From NCBI GenBank assembly GCA_025786725.1, contig JAHLTZ010000002.1, positions 434,001 through 498,000 on the forward strand: a stretch of DNA of 64,000 bases, read 5' to 3'. The first letter of the stretch is position 1; each line of letters starts with the position of its first letter. Under the pieces are notes generated by a model. It searched no databases. It was given only the letters and a program-made list of their open reading frames with translations, and had not been told where the DNA came from. The position numbers and the translations under genes were made by a program. Origin of the DNA: Syncephalis fuscata. Its lineage: Eukaryota > Zoopagomycota > Zoopagomycetes > Zoopagales > Piptocephalidaceae. Of the stretch, positions 45,629 to 59,462 are shown in pieces.

Positions 45629-46808
45629 ATGGCGCCACACGCTGAAGAGAAACATGTAAAGCAATCGCACCAGGAAGTTCGTTCCAAATCCTATCGCAAC
45701 AAGTCACGTAAAAGTGGCAAATACAGCACAGGCTATGGCGGTGATGTCAGATTTGGTAGTGGCTGGCTGGCGGGTGTAATAGCTGTAGCCGCTGTAGCAA
45801 GTCTGTATTGTGCACCGCTTCTAGATAGCGGACTTCGCTATGCAGCCCGATCTTTCTTGGAACTAAAAGAAGATCCTATACTAAAGATGAATCAAGTACA
45901 GCAGCCTATGGTACAAGAGAAGCAGGAGAAACAGGAGGAGCCCACGGGCTATGTTTGCAAGCATGGATACACTATAAAAATATTAAGTCAAGATCCGTTT
46001 ATTGTTTATCTCAAAGATTTCCTGCAGGAAGGAGAGGCAGAGCATATTAAATCGCTCGCGTAAGTAGACTAGCTTTACTATAAAACTGTAGTGAATTTAC
46101 CATATTTTTTAGAGAGCCATTTCTTTATCGTTCACCAGTAGGACATCAAAACGGCTACTCTGACCATCGCACGTCCTATACAGCATCCTTACATAAAGCT
46201 CAAACAGACATCGTTCGCTGTGTCGAAGAGCGTGCATCACACTTTATCGACACGCCTTGGGAAAGTATCGAATCGCTACAGGTAGTTAGATATGATGTTG
46301 GCCAGCAGTACAAAATACATCGTGATTACATTACAACAGATCAATTGGAGACAGACTACTGGGGCCAATTTGGACAACGATATGCATCTTTTTTATATAT
46401 CTCCAAGAGCCAGAAAGTGGCGGTAATACCACCTTCTACGATGCTGGCATTAGCGTTCCTCCAAAGAAAAATGACGGAGGTAGGATAATGAATCATTTTA
46501 TTGCAATCATTCAATTAACACATAACATTTAGTATTCTGGTTAAACGTAAACGCAGATGGCGAAGAAGATATAAAGTAGGCAAACAAGACTAGCTTTAGC
46601 AGTATGCGCTAACTATTTTATTTACATCTAGAACCAATCATGCTGGAGAACCAGTGCTATCCGGACAGAAATGGGCTATTAACATCTGGCCACACAAGTG
46701 GACGGATCAATTCAGAAAAGTATTCCAATGGAAAGGATGGTCGCAGAGGAGCCGGCACCAAAACGCTACTATGCCACCGATAAAGCCGAGCCCACCTACG
46801 TCGCATAA
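45629..46808 (+). CDS. Membrane-anchored prolyl 4-hydroxylase-like dioxygenase 6
   Basis: The N-terminus is strongly basic (K-S-R-K-S-G-K), followed by the anchor G-V-I-A-V-A-A-V-A-S-L-Y-C-A-P-L-L. Then come Y-V-C-K-H-G-Y-T, F-L-Q-E-G-E-A-E-H-I, K-I-H-R-D-Y (HxD), G-G-N-T-T-F-Y, N-H-A-G-E-P-V-L-S (distal His) and G-Q-K-W-A-I-N-I-W-P-H-K (2OG Lys). Unlike copies 2-5 it has introns (about 46060-46112, 46480-46531 and a third near 46577-46630), like copy 1. One-base losses near 46395 and near 46713 are needed; after the second the C-terminus is an acidic/Pro tail ending P-T-Y-V-A. It probably sits in the ER or Golgi membrane with the catalytic domain in the lumen. Confidence 0.85.
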
Positions 46809-47315
46809 GCTTCAGCATGTTTGCAATTAGTGATTTAAATACATAACACGCTATCGCTTGTTTTTCTACCGCGAGTAATGCAGATAGTCGATAAACATCT
46901 TTAAGAAAGCATTCCTACTAACAAAAGTATTATTGTATACTGTAGTATATCGGCACTTAACGGATCTATTGCAATCCAATATTTATTGATCATCACTACT
47001 ACATGTACTCGTGTTCTTTCATTAGTGTGTAAAATGAATTTATTGATTCAGTCTTTAGTAAAACAAACAAACAAATATAGTCCCAACCTTCATTACTGTG
47101 GCTCTATAATTCATAAAATAGCCCAATTAGTCACTCTGAGCGTACTACAAAGGCAATCCAACATATTTGTACACTCTTAAGCATTTCTCCTCCATGACTC
47201 ACTCTTTCGCTCTTCTCCCCTTTTCTATCCATACTCCATCCATCCAGTTTCCCTATTTAACTAGCCATTTTTTTTGCACATTTTGGCTTGGTGATTTGAT
47301 CATTGAATAGTAAAT
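46809..47315. other. Intergenic region
   Basis: About 500 bp between P4H gene 6 and PRP19; CT-rich shortly before the PRP19 start, otherwise featureless. Confidence 0.4.
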
Positions 47316-49328
47316 ATGCTCTGTTCAAGTAAGTACATAGCGAATGGTGAATCCTGCTGCTTTCTGTATATATTTCGACAATATCGTCGTATAGTAAGAC
47401 GTATTGGCGAAGAAACGCGCTTCAAAGCGTAGATTACTGAACAAATGTAATCACGCGTAGTCGCAACGTTGTTTTTGCAAGAAAACTCGTTGATCGGTGA
47501 CGCTACACTCGGTCTTGTATGTCCAAGGCCGGCTAATGGAGTAGCAAGACTTGGATCTATGCCACAGCTATATGATTGTCGCTCTAACGAGTTTGCGTTT
47601 TGTTTTGTCTTTCAGTTTCTGGAGAAACGCCGCAGGAACCAGTGGTAGTCAAAACCTCAGGACTTGTATTCGAGCATCGCTTGATTGCAAAATACATTGC
47701 GGAGCATGGTAAATGTCCAGTAACCGGAGAGGCTTTGTCCGAGAAGGATCTGGTTGAAGTAAAGACAGGTAAGTTGCATCTACTGCGCGCGCGAAATTAT
47801 AAACGTCATCGATTGACACGCCACATATAGTGCCCAAGATCGTTAAGCCACGCCCACCCACACTTGCGTCGCTACCTTCATTACTGGCCACATTCCAGAA
47901 TGAGTGGGATAGCTTGATGCTGGAGACGTTTTCATTGAAGCAACAATACCAACAGGTGCGTCAAGAGCTGAGTCAAGCGCTATACCAGCACGATGCGGCC
48001 TGCAGAGTCATTGCTCGCCTTGTGAAAGAACGAGACGCAGCACGCAAGTAAGTTTTATAACTAGATAGGCTATTATGCAGTATACTAATACAGCCGTTAA
48101 TACAATAGTGCAATTGCAACACTGCAAATGCAAGTGGGCAGTGCACCAGCTCAGTCAGGCGCTATGGACATGGACGTGGACCAGCAAGAAACGAAGGTCA
48201 AGGCGGAGCAAGAACCAGAAGAAAATGGCGAAGGCTTTTCTTCAGAAGTGATATCAGTACTAGACTCTACCGCCAAGGAGTAAGTGATTGTTGAGTCAAT
48301 AGCATGCCAATAATACTAAATATACCATCTACTACACTTATAGCTTGTCGAAGCAGCGCAAAAAACGTAAGCCAGGTCCTGGAGTTGCTACGCCAGACCA
48401 AGTACGCGAATACAAGGTGGCCAACACTGTTCCATCGATCCACTCTAGCACCTCGCCAGACGTTACCTGCATGGCTTCACGTGACCAACTACTGCTGACA
48501 GGAGGTGTAGATAAGCACGTTTGTATTTATCATCAAGAAGAAGGCAAGGTAGTGGCAACGTTGAAGGGCCACACCAAGCGAGTGAACGATGTGGCGTTCT
48601 TTGGTGGCCAAGATGCTAGTGGTATGCAGGATGGCGAACTTGATTTATCACTAGGTGTGGTGAGTGGTGCTGCCGATAAGGTAGTTCGCATCTGGAAGCA
48701 GAATAAGCCTGGTGTATTCAAAAGCCATTTGGTCAAAGACCATAAGGATGAGGTGACAGGTGTTTCCGTACATCCTAGTCAGCAATATGTGGCCACAGCT
48801 AGTTTGGACTCTACTTGGACGTTCACCGATTTAAATACATGCAAATCATTGATGGCAATAACGAGTGATGATGTGCAAAGCGGCTACTCTGCCATTCGTT
48901 TCCATCCTGATGGTCTGATTCTAGCCACCGGCACGGTTGATGCAATGATACGCATTTGGGATGTTAAGTCACGAAAGAATGTGGCCAACTTTGCCGGACA
49001 CCAAGGATCGGTAGGCTCACTAGCCTTTTCCGAGAATGGATATGTATTGGCTAGCGCGGATACGGCCCAGTCTGTAGTGAAGCTATGGGATCTGCGCAAA
49101 TTGGATAACTATGCTACCATTGAACTACCAGACGGCTATAAGGTAAATACACTGTCTTGGGATTACAGTGGACAATACCTTGGCGTAGGCGGCACAGATA
49201 CGCGCATCTATCAGAACAAGACATGGGCACAACTCGGTGTTTGGGACGTAGCAACTCAGCGATTGGCTATCAATGAGCGTAATGTCGATGCTGTAGCATC
49301 AGGAGGCGAGATTGTTAGAATAGAATAA
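47316..49328 (+). CDS. PRP19: Pre-mRNA-processing factor 19 (U-box E3 ligase)
   Basis: Exon 1 codes only M-L-C-S plus one base; the join gives [15 protein letters not shown], the start of the Prp19 U-box. Next are the V-F-E-H-R-L-I and C-P-V-T-G-E-A-L U-box segments, the coiled coil ([21 protein letters not shown]), an acidic linker and a seven-bladed WD40 domain (for example [13 protein letters not shown]), ending G-G-E-I-V-R-I-E. Prp19 is the core of the NTC/Prp19 complex that activates the spliceosome by non-degradative ubiquitylation. No frame breaks were found. Intron 1 (47329-47615) is about five times longer than typical introns here. Confidence 0.97.
47329..47615 (+). other. Unusually long first intron of PRP19 (287 nt)
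   Basis: Begins GTAAGTAC and ends TTTGTCTTTCAG. Its base composition is more balanced than flanking intergenic DNA. I looked for C/D or H/ACA snoRNA boxes and could not support one. Confidence 0.75.
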
Positions 49329-50011
49329 TGGCGGTTATAATAAAGATCCAAGTAGGCGTGTTTTTAGCTATTTGGCTGTTATTTTTTATTTATATCCCAT
49401 GGCCAGCTGTTATTCTACAATGAACATGAAGTTTAATATATCAAATAAACCCAGCTACTGTTATATATAACAGCTTTACGATTGTTACTAAAATCAGTGC
49501 AGTTTGCCTAATTTTAAATATATTGTAATTAATAAAATTGACTTTACTAAATAATTTTATAGGGGATTTTGGAAAATACACCAGTTTTGAATTTTATTTA
49601 GATTCATGCATATATACATACCAACTTTAACACCGTTATTCATATATTTTCTATTGTATAATCATTCAAGTTCACGTTATTGTATGTTTATTAGTTATAA
49701 TTTATTACTAAAAGTTGTTTATTTATTGTTAGCTATATTTTTTTGCAGATTTCAACTCAGTTCATTTAAACATACACACTTTATTACTAATATTCATGCG
49801 CTTTTGGCCATTATTTAATTCATATTATTTTTATAAGCTTAAAGCTATATATACAGTATAATAGTAAATAAAGCGCGCAATATAATGTTGAGAACGTATT
49901 CTGCTTTGGTCAATCTTTAACAATGGACATATTGCGCTGTAATAATAATAATAATTAATCAAAGTGTTATTTTCGCTCTTTTTTTTATCTGTTCAATTCA
50001 ACCGTACGAAT
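49329..50011. other. Intergenic region
   Basis: About 680 bp of AT-rich DNA between PRP19 and ORC5; no feature supported. Confidence 0.4.
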
Positions 50012-51836
50012 ATGGCGGTTTTACCCAAGGACACCACGTCCAACATAGAGGACTTTAATAAGCAGTTTCCTGGACGTGAGCAAGAGATTGACCAGCTCTA
50101 TTCATTACTTGGAAAGGTAAGCTATACAATTATATGGTCATGTTACTATTACGCTCGTTACTACAGCTTAATGGTCACTATTGTTGTTATATTAATACTC
50201 GTTGCTTATAGCCAGATAATCCGTTACCGCCCGTGATATTCATTAACGGCAAGTCAGCCACCGGTAAAACTTGCGTAGTACGCGCATTTGTCGAACAATT
50301 ACCGCGAAAGCATTGGGCGTATATCAACGCTGTCGATCGTTTTTCACCTCGACTTTTATTTGAAGACGCGCTTAATCAATTTTCAAACACACGGCCTACT
50401 TTTCGTGATGGTGTTTGTCATGGCTATGCACGCTGCGACACAGAGGCCGATTTCATACAGCATTTGCGCAGTTTATTTACCGAAACTTTATTTAATACTT
50501 CACTTGATGAACATCGGCGTGTTTTGGTTAGTTATTCGTCGATGCAAAGTAACAACTTACTTATAGCAGATCAATTGTAGGTAATTGATCGTGCAGAGAG
50601 ATTAAGAGATATGGCGCCTTCATTGCTGGCTTCATTATTGCGATTGGCTGAATTAGTAAGTATATATATAGTTTGTATTTATCAATAATTAATCTGCTAC
50701 TATTGCTACTACAATCTAGACAGAGGCAAATATCAGTGTTATATTGATATCATCTGTCATATGGGATAAATTCCGAGTACGTGCTGGCAGTTTAGAGCCA
50801 ATCCAGATCCACTTTCGAGACTATACAAAGCATATCCTTTATCTGCCTGTCATTATACTGTATTGTATATATTATTCTTTAACTTTGGCGTACAGGACAT
50901 GCTGTTAATTATCGCTAAAGATCGTCCGGCCGGTGAAGAAAATGCAGCGTTCTTTCTAGCATTTGCTAGTACTGTATACGATATTTTCCATCAAAACTGC
51001 AAAGATCTTAACGAACTACGCTACTTGGTGGCCATGATATTCCCCACTTATGCTCAGCCCGTTTATGATGGTCTTGGTAAGCAAATTATATTGAATTGAT
51101 ACTATATATTGTGGCTTATACAATGATCTAGTTCAACGTCATGAGACGTATAAGCTATTTCGAATGACTGAAACACATTTTGCCAGAGCAGCTGATAAAT
51201 TGTATTTACGCGATATATCAAGTGCCGAATGGGCGGCTGCCCGTAAAAACGACCAAGATGTACAAGAGCAAGATGTGGCCGGTAATTGGACAATTTCTAT
51301 TTGAATGCACAATAATACTAATCTATTACTCAATAGGACATGTCGAACTCCCTTATTATAGCAAATTTCTATTAATTGCCTCGTTTCTTGCATCTTATAA
51401 TCCTCCACGCATGGATACACGTTACTTTACACGACATGGTGATCAAGATGATCGCCGTAAACGACGCAAAAATGCGCCCATCAGTAAAGCAAAGGTGGTA
51501 AGTGTACACTGTCATAGTAAATTACAGTTACTAGATATTTATTAAACATTAAATATTAATGAATAGACACGGCAACAATTGCTAGGGCCAAAAGTATTTC
51601 CAATTGAACGAATGCTTGCCATATTCTATAGCATTATTACCGATGATGTCACTTTCTCGCAAGATATTCAATCACAAGTAACATCACTTATTACGCTACG
51701 ATTATTGACGCGTGTCTCGCCGGCCGACCGTCTAGACGATATACGCTGCCGATGTAATGTCAGCTATGAATTTATTCGTAAAGTGGCGTATAGTGTTCGT
51801 TTTGAAATTGACCATTATTTGTTTGAATTTTCCTAA
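50012..51836 (+). CDS. ORC5: Origin recognition complex subunit 5
   Basis: The spliced product starts M-A-V-L-P-K-D and shows F-P-G-R-E-Q-E-I, the Walker A-like [18 protein letters not shown] (Walker B-like), [17 protein letters not shown], and the C-terminal signature [20 protein letters not shown]. It then has a basic linker (R-R-K-R-R-K-N-A), [10 protein letters not shown] and a winged-helix-like end. ORC5 is an AAA+ subunit of the complex that marks replication origins and loads MCM. The intron at 50832-50893 is AT-AC with minor-spliceosome signals; the others are GT-AG. The N-terminal intron (about 50116-50210) is longer than most. No frame loss is needed. Confidence 0.95.
50832..50893 (+). 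other. AT-AC U12-type intron in ORC5
   Basis: The donor is ATATCCTTT and the 3' end is GTAC. The branch sequence TTCTTTAAC ends at 50883, with its branch A 11 nt before the 3' end. The splice joins AAG C|AG GAC ATG, giving Y-T-K-Q-D-M, the same length as the ORC5 family at this point. No GT-AG alternative preserves the alignment. Confidence 0.9.
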
Positions 51837-52154
51837 TCTATTGACATTCATTATTGGATCAGTTTTCTTCATTTACCGCTACTAGTGCTTTCCAGCTTGC
51901 ATGTTAAATATTTGAATATACACAATTGCCTATTACAACAACTCATCGAACAAACAAATAACAAATAAATAAATGAAAGAAACGCGTACATAATGAGAAA
52001 ATCCTAGGTTATTTTTATCAATCGTTTAAATGTGCACCATATCAATTCAAATACTAAGCAAAGCAAAACCACAAGAAATAATGCTGATTGCTTACAGCGG
52101 TATTTATGATATCAATGATTGGCGCATAGTTGATTAGATATGGTGTTGTTTAGA
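51837..52154. other. Intergenic region between convergent genes
   Basis: About 320 bp between the ORC5 and ATP18 3' ends; A-rich, nothing recognised. Confidence 0.4.
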
Positions 52155-52423
52155 TTAGTGAGGAGCGCTGGCCTTGCGTTTGGCGGCTATGACATAGTAC
52201 AGTGTTAGCATTGCATTGATCATAACGAACGCGTCGATATTAAATAGCACTAGGGCTACTTACCTTCTGGATTACGTGGATCACTGGCAAATGGCTCAAC
52301 GTTCATCAAAGTGTTTTGGGCCTTGCCAAACAAGTAGAGTGAAACGGCACCACCAACGGCAAATGGCCAAGCCGTCTTCATGATCGGTACATTGAATTTA
52401 CGAAGACCGGAAAAGAGCTGCAT
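52155..52423 (-). CDS. ATP18: ATP synthase subunit j (Atp18)
   Basis: Two exons encode 63 residues: M-Q-L-F-S-G-L-R-K-F-N-V-P-I-M-K, then W-P-F-A-V-G-G-A-V-S-L-Y-L-F (single membrane span), F-A-S-D-P-R-N-P and a short basic tail. The pattern [P-I]-[ML]-K-x-x-W-P-F plus D-P-R-N-P is the hallmark of fungal subunit i/j of mitochondrial F1Fo ATP synthase, a small inner-membrane protein of the stator and dimer interface. The start at 52423 is chosen because it gives the family-typical length; upstream in-frame Met codons would add an atypical extension. The intron of about 100 nt ends before A-K-R-K-A-S-A-P-H. Confidence 0.88.
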
Positions 52424-52716
52424 AGTAACGAAACGAACGAGACAGATCAAACGAGAAGTTAAGAAAAGTGCTATGGCTGTGTTGTTGTGGTTAAAGGTGA
52501 AAAGAAAGACACGATAATGTTCGGAAGCCATTTGACTAATCTATTGATATCTTTCTACACTCACTCACCCATTCACCCATCTATCCACTTATTGATAGAT
52601 TTGCACACATTAACGTATTAATGTTAATTCTAATTTATGCTATTTAATTGATCCATTGATTCTTATGCCACCAAGCATCGTTTATTACATAAAAGAACTT
52701 ATAAAACTCTACGGCA

Positions 52717-54728
<2,012 letters not shown>

Positions 54729-55747
54729 TTAGAAAGCATTAGCATGAGCAATAATCTTGGTCATTTCTATTAAAATAAATGCATATTTAATAAACATCTA
54801 ATTAATATCTACGTAATATTCAATTACTTACGTTCAAACTCTAAACTTTCCGTTAATACTGATGATTTTGCTTCATTTGAATCGTTAACTGGGATTGACA
54901 CTGTACTACCATTAATCTCCCATCCTTGTAGATTAATAAATTCATCAAGTTCCTCGCCCGACATATTTAATTGCTTTTCCAATGCAGATTTATCAATAGT
55001 TTGGAAACACTAGTAATGACGCTAGCAATCACTATCAGGCCATGTACATACGTACAAATTAGCTTCCATATTCCATTCTACTAGTGTATGCATTACTAAC
55101 ATTGTTTAAGTGCCATGTCAAAGTCGGGCACACCGCTTACAGCCTCGCGATACAATTCATCATTCTTCAACTCAGCCCATGCCTCAACATATCGTGATTC
55201 TGTCACCAATTGTTGAAGAGAAATAAGGCGCGAGACCTTCTCATCAGCAATCTATAATATATTGCAATATCAACCATTAGAATACTTGTTTATCCATATC
55301 ATCTAAATATCCATGGCTATTTAGCATTATAACTTACAACTGTATCATTCAATAGATAGAGACATAGATTGAAATCTGGTTCTGGTGACATAACCAATGC
55401 TTTGGTCAATACTGTAGATACGACATCTAATTTCAACGCATCGGCATATAGTTGATACCTATATAAATACAAATAGATAAATATTCAAGTATAGTATTCA
55501 TTTAAATATTGTTGTGACTATATATGCTGCAACTAAAGCAAGGTATCTCATCTGGCCAATAGACTAACTACTTATCAAATACCTACAGCTTTAATAACGC
55601 AAGGTTAGCAGGTAGATCGCTACCCGATTCACGGCATTGCTCAGTCAAATATTCCTCCAAGAGTGGAATATGTGCTGGATTGTACCGGCCAATACCCGTA
55701 ATCAGCGAGTCAATGCCTTCTGGGCGTACCATAGTTGGTGTCGACAT
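54729..55747 (-). CDS. Eukaryotic translation initiation factor 3 subunit K
   Basis: The ATG at 55747 is followed by G-I-G-R-Y-N-P and L-L-E-E-Y-L-T-E-Q, then D-L-P-A-N-L-A-L-L-K-L-Y-Q, matching the conserved eIF3k N-terminus (G-I-D-R-Y-N-P, D-L-E-A-N-L-A-V-L-K-L-Y-Q). Later exons give V-L-T-K-A-L-V-M-S-P-E-P-D-F, a PCI-like helical region and W-E-I-N-G. A last small exon (54729-54765) restores L-E-F-E-Q-M-T-K-I-I-A, equivalent to the I-D-F-D-S-V-S-S-I-M-A end of the family. eIF3k is a small peripheral eIF3 subunit that helps recruit mRNA to the 40S ribosome. It is absent from some yeasts, so its presence fits an early-diverging fungus. Confidence 0.9.
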
Positions 55748-55850
55748 GATGTTACGATTTAAACAACAAAGTATAGTTTATCCACTAGAATGACTGCAGT
55801 AACGCCAATAGATCAATTGAATAAATAGATCAATGGACAATGGATAAATA

Positions 55851-55911
55851 GATGAATGAATAAATGAATGGATAGATGGATGGATGGATGGATGGATGGA
55901 TGGATAGATAC
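55851..55911 (+). repeat. GATG/GATA-type microsatellite
   Basis: Imperfect GAAT units pass into a perfect GATG run and then GATA, lying between eIF3k and UTP11 in the 55748-56145 intergenic stretch, which otherwise holds no gene. Confidence 0.9.
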
Positions 55912-56145
55912 GCACTAAAAATGTCAGCTAGAATGACGATGCTTGTATTCCTAGTATTACTTTCGTCGTTGTTGTCGTTGTTACTATTACAATTGGATGA
56001 CGCGTATAGATAGAAGTTTATTTTGTGTGTGTATCATTGTTACTAGAGACAGATAGCCAATCAGAATACTAATATTTCACCTTTACTATTTAGCACAGTG
56101 TAATATGGCATTTATTTTATTATTTCTATTAGATAAATAGTATAT

Positions 56146-57282
56146 TCATTTTTTACGGTCGGCCTTCCATTTATATACAGGAAGGTTATGTTTATCAACG
56201 CCTACTTTCTTTCGCCGTCCCTTGGTCTAATCGTTATGTAAGAATGTGTATATTACAGTGACTATTGAATAGGATAACATTTCCATATCCATTCAACTTA
56301 CCATTAAATTACGTTGAATAATGACTTCTCGTTCTACTTCGGCCAGTTTACTATCACGGTCTAGACGTGACTCTAATTCACGATATTTACGGGCTCTTTC
56401 TTGTTGCATACTCTATTAATGATGATTGATGTTAATATTATAACGATTACAGTGTTATTGCCGTATAGTTATTACCTTTAAGCTCGCTCCTTTGGGTCCA
56501 CCAATCGTTTGTGTCTTTAATTGATCCACTGTCAATCGATTAAATCGTCGGTCCATTAATTCAGGTAATGTGTTGAAATGTTTTGATGGATTAAAGTTAC
56601 GAGCTGTAATAAATAGATTAGTACTATATATATATATATTATCCATCAATGACTTACCTTCAGTTTCATCATCTACAAATACAGTATGTTTAGGCTTAAT
56701 TGTAGTTGCTTTGATATCTTGTAAATCATCCATATCTGCATCCATATCTGCATTACTATCGGTAACACCAATAAATTGTAGCTCTCCTTGTAATCGTTCA
56801 ATTTTCTATTTAATTATATTAATATAGATAATTAATTAATCCAATACTATATTATACATAATAGAAAAATTCTTACCTTTTTATCGATATTTCGTGCGTG
56901 TGTAATATAATTAAGATTTTGTGATTTAATTAACTTTTGCATCTCTTCAGGTAGTTGTTTACTGCGATCATCTAGTATATGAACACCACCCTATATATAC
57001 ATATTATATATTATATATATATTGTTAATTAACATCTAATTTGTCCTAGTGTTTATTAATCTACCTTAGTCTTGGCGTTAATCATTTTGAAGTAGAACTC
57101 ATCAGGATTTTTAAAGAGTGCTTTGTGTTTAAGCGCTGTTAAACGCTTTTCTTTAGAATGATGATCCTTGGCACGTAGTACATATCCTTATGCTTCTCCA
57201 GCAATCCAAATCGTTCTCGACTGGCCAATTGACCGCGTTCACGGTGTTGGCGTTGCCGTACGGCATTCTTTAATGAAGACAT
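56146..57282 (-). CDS. UTP11: UTP11-like U3 snoRNP protein
   Basis: From ATG 57282: M-S-S-L-K-N-A-V-R-Q-R-Q-H-R-E-R-G, L-L-E-K-H-K-D-Y-V-L-R-A-K-D, L-K-H-K-A-L-F-K-N-P-D-E-F-Y-F-K-M, G-G-V-H-I-L, an acidic insert, K-H-T-V-F-V-D-D, L-P-E-L-M-D-R-R-F-N-R-L and a basic tail ending Y-K-W-K-A-D-R-K-K. These are the landmarks of UTP11, a component of the SSU processome needed for 18S rRNA maturation in the nucleolus. Introns are at five places. One base is lost near 57185 (K-D-Y-V-L-R joint). An otherwise intact essential gene with a one-base loss is strong evidence that such losses are assembly errors. Confidence 0.93.
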
Positions 57283-57392
57283 GTTAAAGTGTAAATGAGA
57301 AAGATGAGAAAAAAGAAATAAAAAAGTACTAAGCTTTAATTAAATTTCCACTTGTTTATTTTGTTAACACCACCACCACCACCAAACAAAAC

Positions 57393-58844
57393 ATGAAACG
57401 AAAACGTGGTCAGCGTAAGCGGGCCAGTGAAGATACCGATACGTATAATGGTCGGGCTGTATTGCCAGTAGCGACTCATTTAACAAATCCTGACGGACCA
57501 CCGGCAACTGGCGAGGAATATTTGTGGCTTGTTCGGTAAGTAGTGTAGACTAGAATGACCACCTATTAGCTAGCTTATTACTCCTATCTATGTATACGTA
57601 TATATGTATATAGGAAAGAAGCAGAGAAATGTCCAGATATTGTAGCAGCTAGTAGGGTAGAAGAGCCAACAAGCAGTTCGACAGTAGATCCGGCATTACG
57701 ACCAGCACGGTGGCGAGTTCCAACAGAAACAGCTACAGCCACTTCAACTAAGCAATTCTTGCAACCAAACTCAAACTGGAAAGTATCATTTTTAGCAACA
57801 TTTGCCAAAAATCGTCAGGTAAATAAATGAGGGTATACTATAGAAAAATATTAATGTATTTATTATTATAAATAGCGTTTACAAACATATAGAGCAAATC
57901 ATAAAAATGGCGAAGCATTGGATATTGATATTCATTCGCTACCAAAAGCCAACAATGAAATGGGCTGGTTAAAATTTTGTTATGGAGATTCGGCATGGCT
58001 ATTGTATTCAGAAGCTGTAGAAGAAGAAGAAGGCGAAGTGGAAGAAGAGGAAGAAGAGAAAGAAAAAGAGCTATTTGACACTTTAGATATAGAAAATGAT
58101 ACGGAAGCTTTAGAAGAAGTAGAAACTAATGATAATATTAATAATATCGATGCTGATACTGATATAAAAGAAGAACAGGTCAATAATAATAAGAAAGCAC
58201 TAGATCAGAATGAAAATGCTTTACAATTGGCCAAAGATCGTTTATTGGCATCATTAAATAGTCTAATTGAACCATTAGTAACATCAACACAGACTATTTT
58301 TAATAATAATGAAAATAGTGCATCCACTAATACAAATGATGGTGTAGATCCATCATTGTCATTTATAGCCCATTTATCACAAGTATGTCATTATTTCATT
58401 ATTATTATTATTATTATTATATTTAACAAAAACTATAGAAATACGTAATTAATTTACTTCAATTCCATGCCAACATCTTGAAACTATGCCATTAACAGAG
58501 GCACAAGTAAGTAATTATTTTATTGCTAAAACATGTATTTAACATCCAAAATGGTTTATTTTTACTATTTACCACATCATAGGGACAATGGCTATACGCG
58601 CTATTGCTACGTGTAGATGCCGTTCTAACTAGCAGTGAAATGGCCGTATTAAGATCAGTTTGCCGTGGTTGTCACGCTATTCGTAACCAAATTGTAAGTT
58701 ATATAACATGCTGATCACTATTTAGCTAGCGATTTACTTTACGTACATTAATAGACTTGTCACGACGATCCAAGATTAATTATCGTGAATATGATTATTG
58801 CTATTATTGCCGAGCATTTTGGACAGCGCGACTTAGCCTACTAG
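57393..58844 (+). CDS. GEMIN2: Gemin2 (SIP1) snRNP assembly protein
   Basis: From ATG 57393: a basic leader, G-E-E-Y-L-W-L-V-R-K-E-A-E-K-C-P-D-I-V (human Gemin2 has a closely similar E-Y-L-x-x-V-x-x-E-A), P-N-S-N-W-K-V-S-F-L, E-M-G-W-L-K-F-C-Y-G, a long Glu-rich acidic insert (58015-58075), an Asn-rich linker, then G-Q-W-L-Y-A-L-L-L-R-V-D, R-S-V-C-R-G-C and the terminal F-G-Q-R-D-L-A-Y. Gemin2 wraps the Sm ring during snRNP assembly with SMN. The acidic and Asn-rich insert is longer than in animal forms. One base is lost near 58480. Presence of this factor fits the minor-class introns in the window, since U11/U12 snRNPs also need Sm assembly. Confidence 0.9.
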
Positions 58845-59462
58845 TCATTTATTCATGTATTTAATAAACTATCCATGTATCAGTTCAGCTATATCGGCAT
58901 TCTATACTTATTTATAGAGTTACTACAGACGCTTGCATTAAATGACGAGATATTTTCATCAATTGTCATTTATAGTGATGTTTCAATGTCAGGCCATTCT
59001 CGGCGTCTATCCAATTTAGGATACCAATGTTTTGCCAAGCGAGACCATCAAGTTCAGTCTACATCTCCACTGATTGGTCAAGAATGTTTTGTATCCATTA
59101 ACGCCGAATTACTGCCACGTCAGCAAAGCAAATTTAAGACATACTCTGATACGTGCATGCAGATATAATAAGTGGCGTGACGGCACTCTCTCGCACTTTC
59201 GCTTCGACTATAGTGAACGACCGATTAATCTTGTTTCGCCTATTGTTGTTACTAACACTCCCTCTTCTTTTCTTCTTCTTTTTATCGCTATTACTTCTAT
59301 ATTGCTATCGTATTTTATATTACGATAAGAGTACAGCTATTCCAATACTTACTGTAACTTTTAGTATTGGCTACTATTCTTTGTAGGTAAGTGGCTGTGA
59401 ACACATTAGACTATAGCTGGTTTAATGAAACGTGTTTTTATTAGTTTATTCTATAGCTAGCA
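58845..59462. other. Intergenic region upstream of the tricalbin
   Basis: About 620 bp. An ORF from about 58980 (M-S-G-H-S-R-R-L-S-N-L) has no recognisable family and no support as an exon; the stretch probably holds the tricalbin promoter. Confidence 0.35.

Noticed and set aside
54729..55747. Coatomer epsilon subunit as identity of this minus-strand gene
   Set aside because: The G-I-G-R-Y-N-P, D-L-P-A-N-L-A-L-L-K-L-Y-Q and terminal segments match eIF3k instead.
58875..59168. 97-codon ORF as a first exon or a separate gene before the tricalbin
   Set aside because: No recognisable family, no splice evidence, and the tricalbin already has a good start at 59463.
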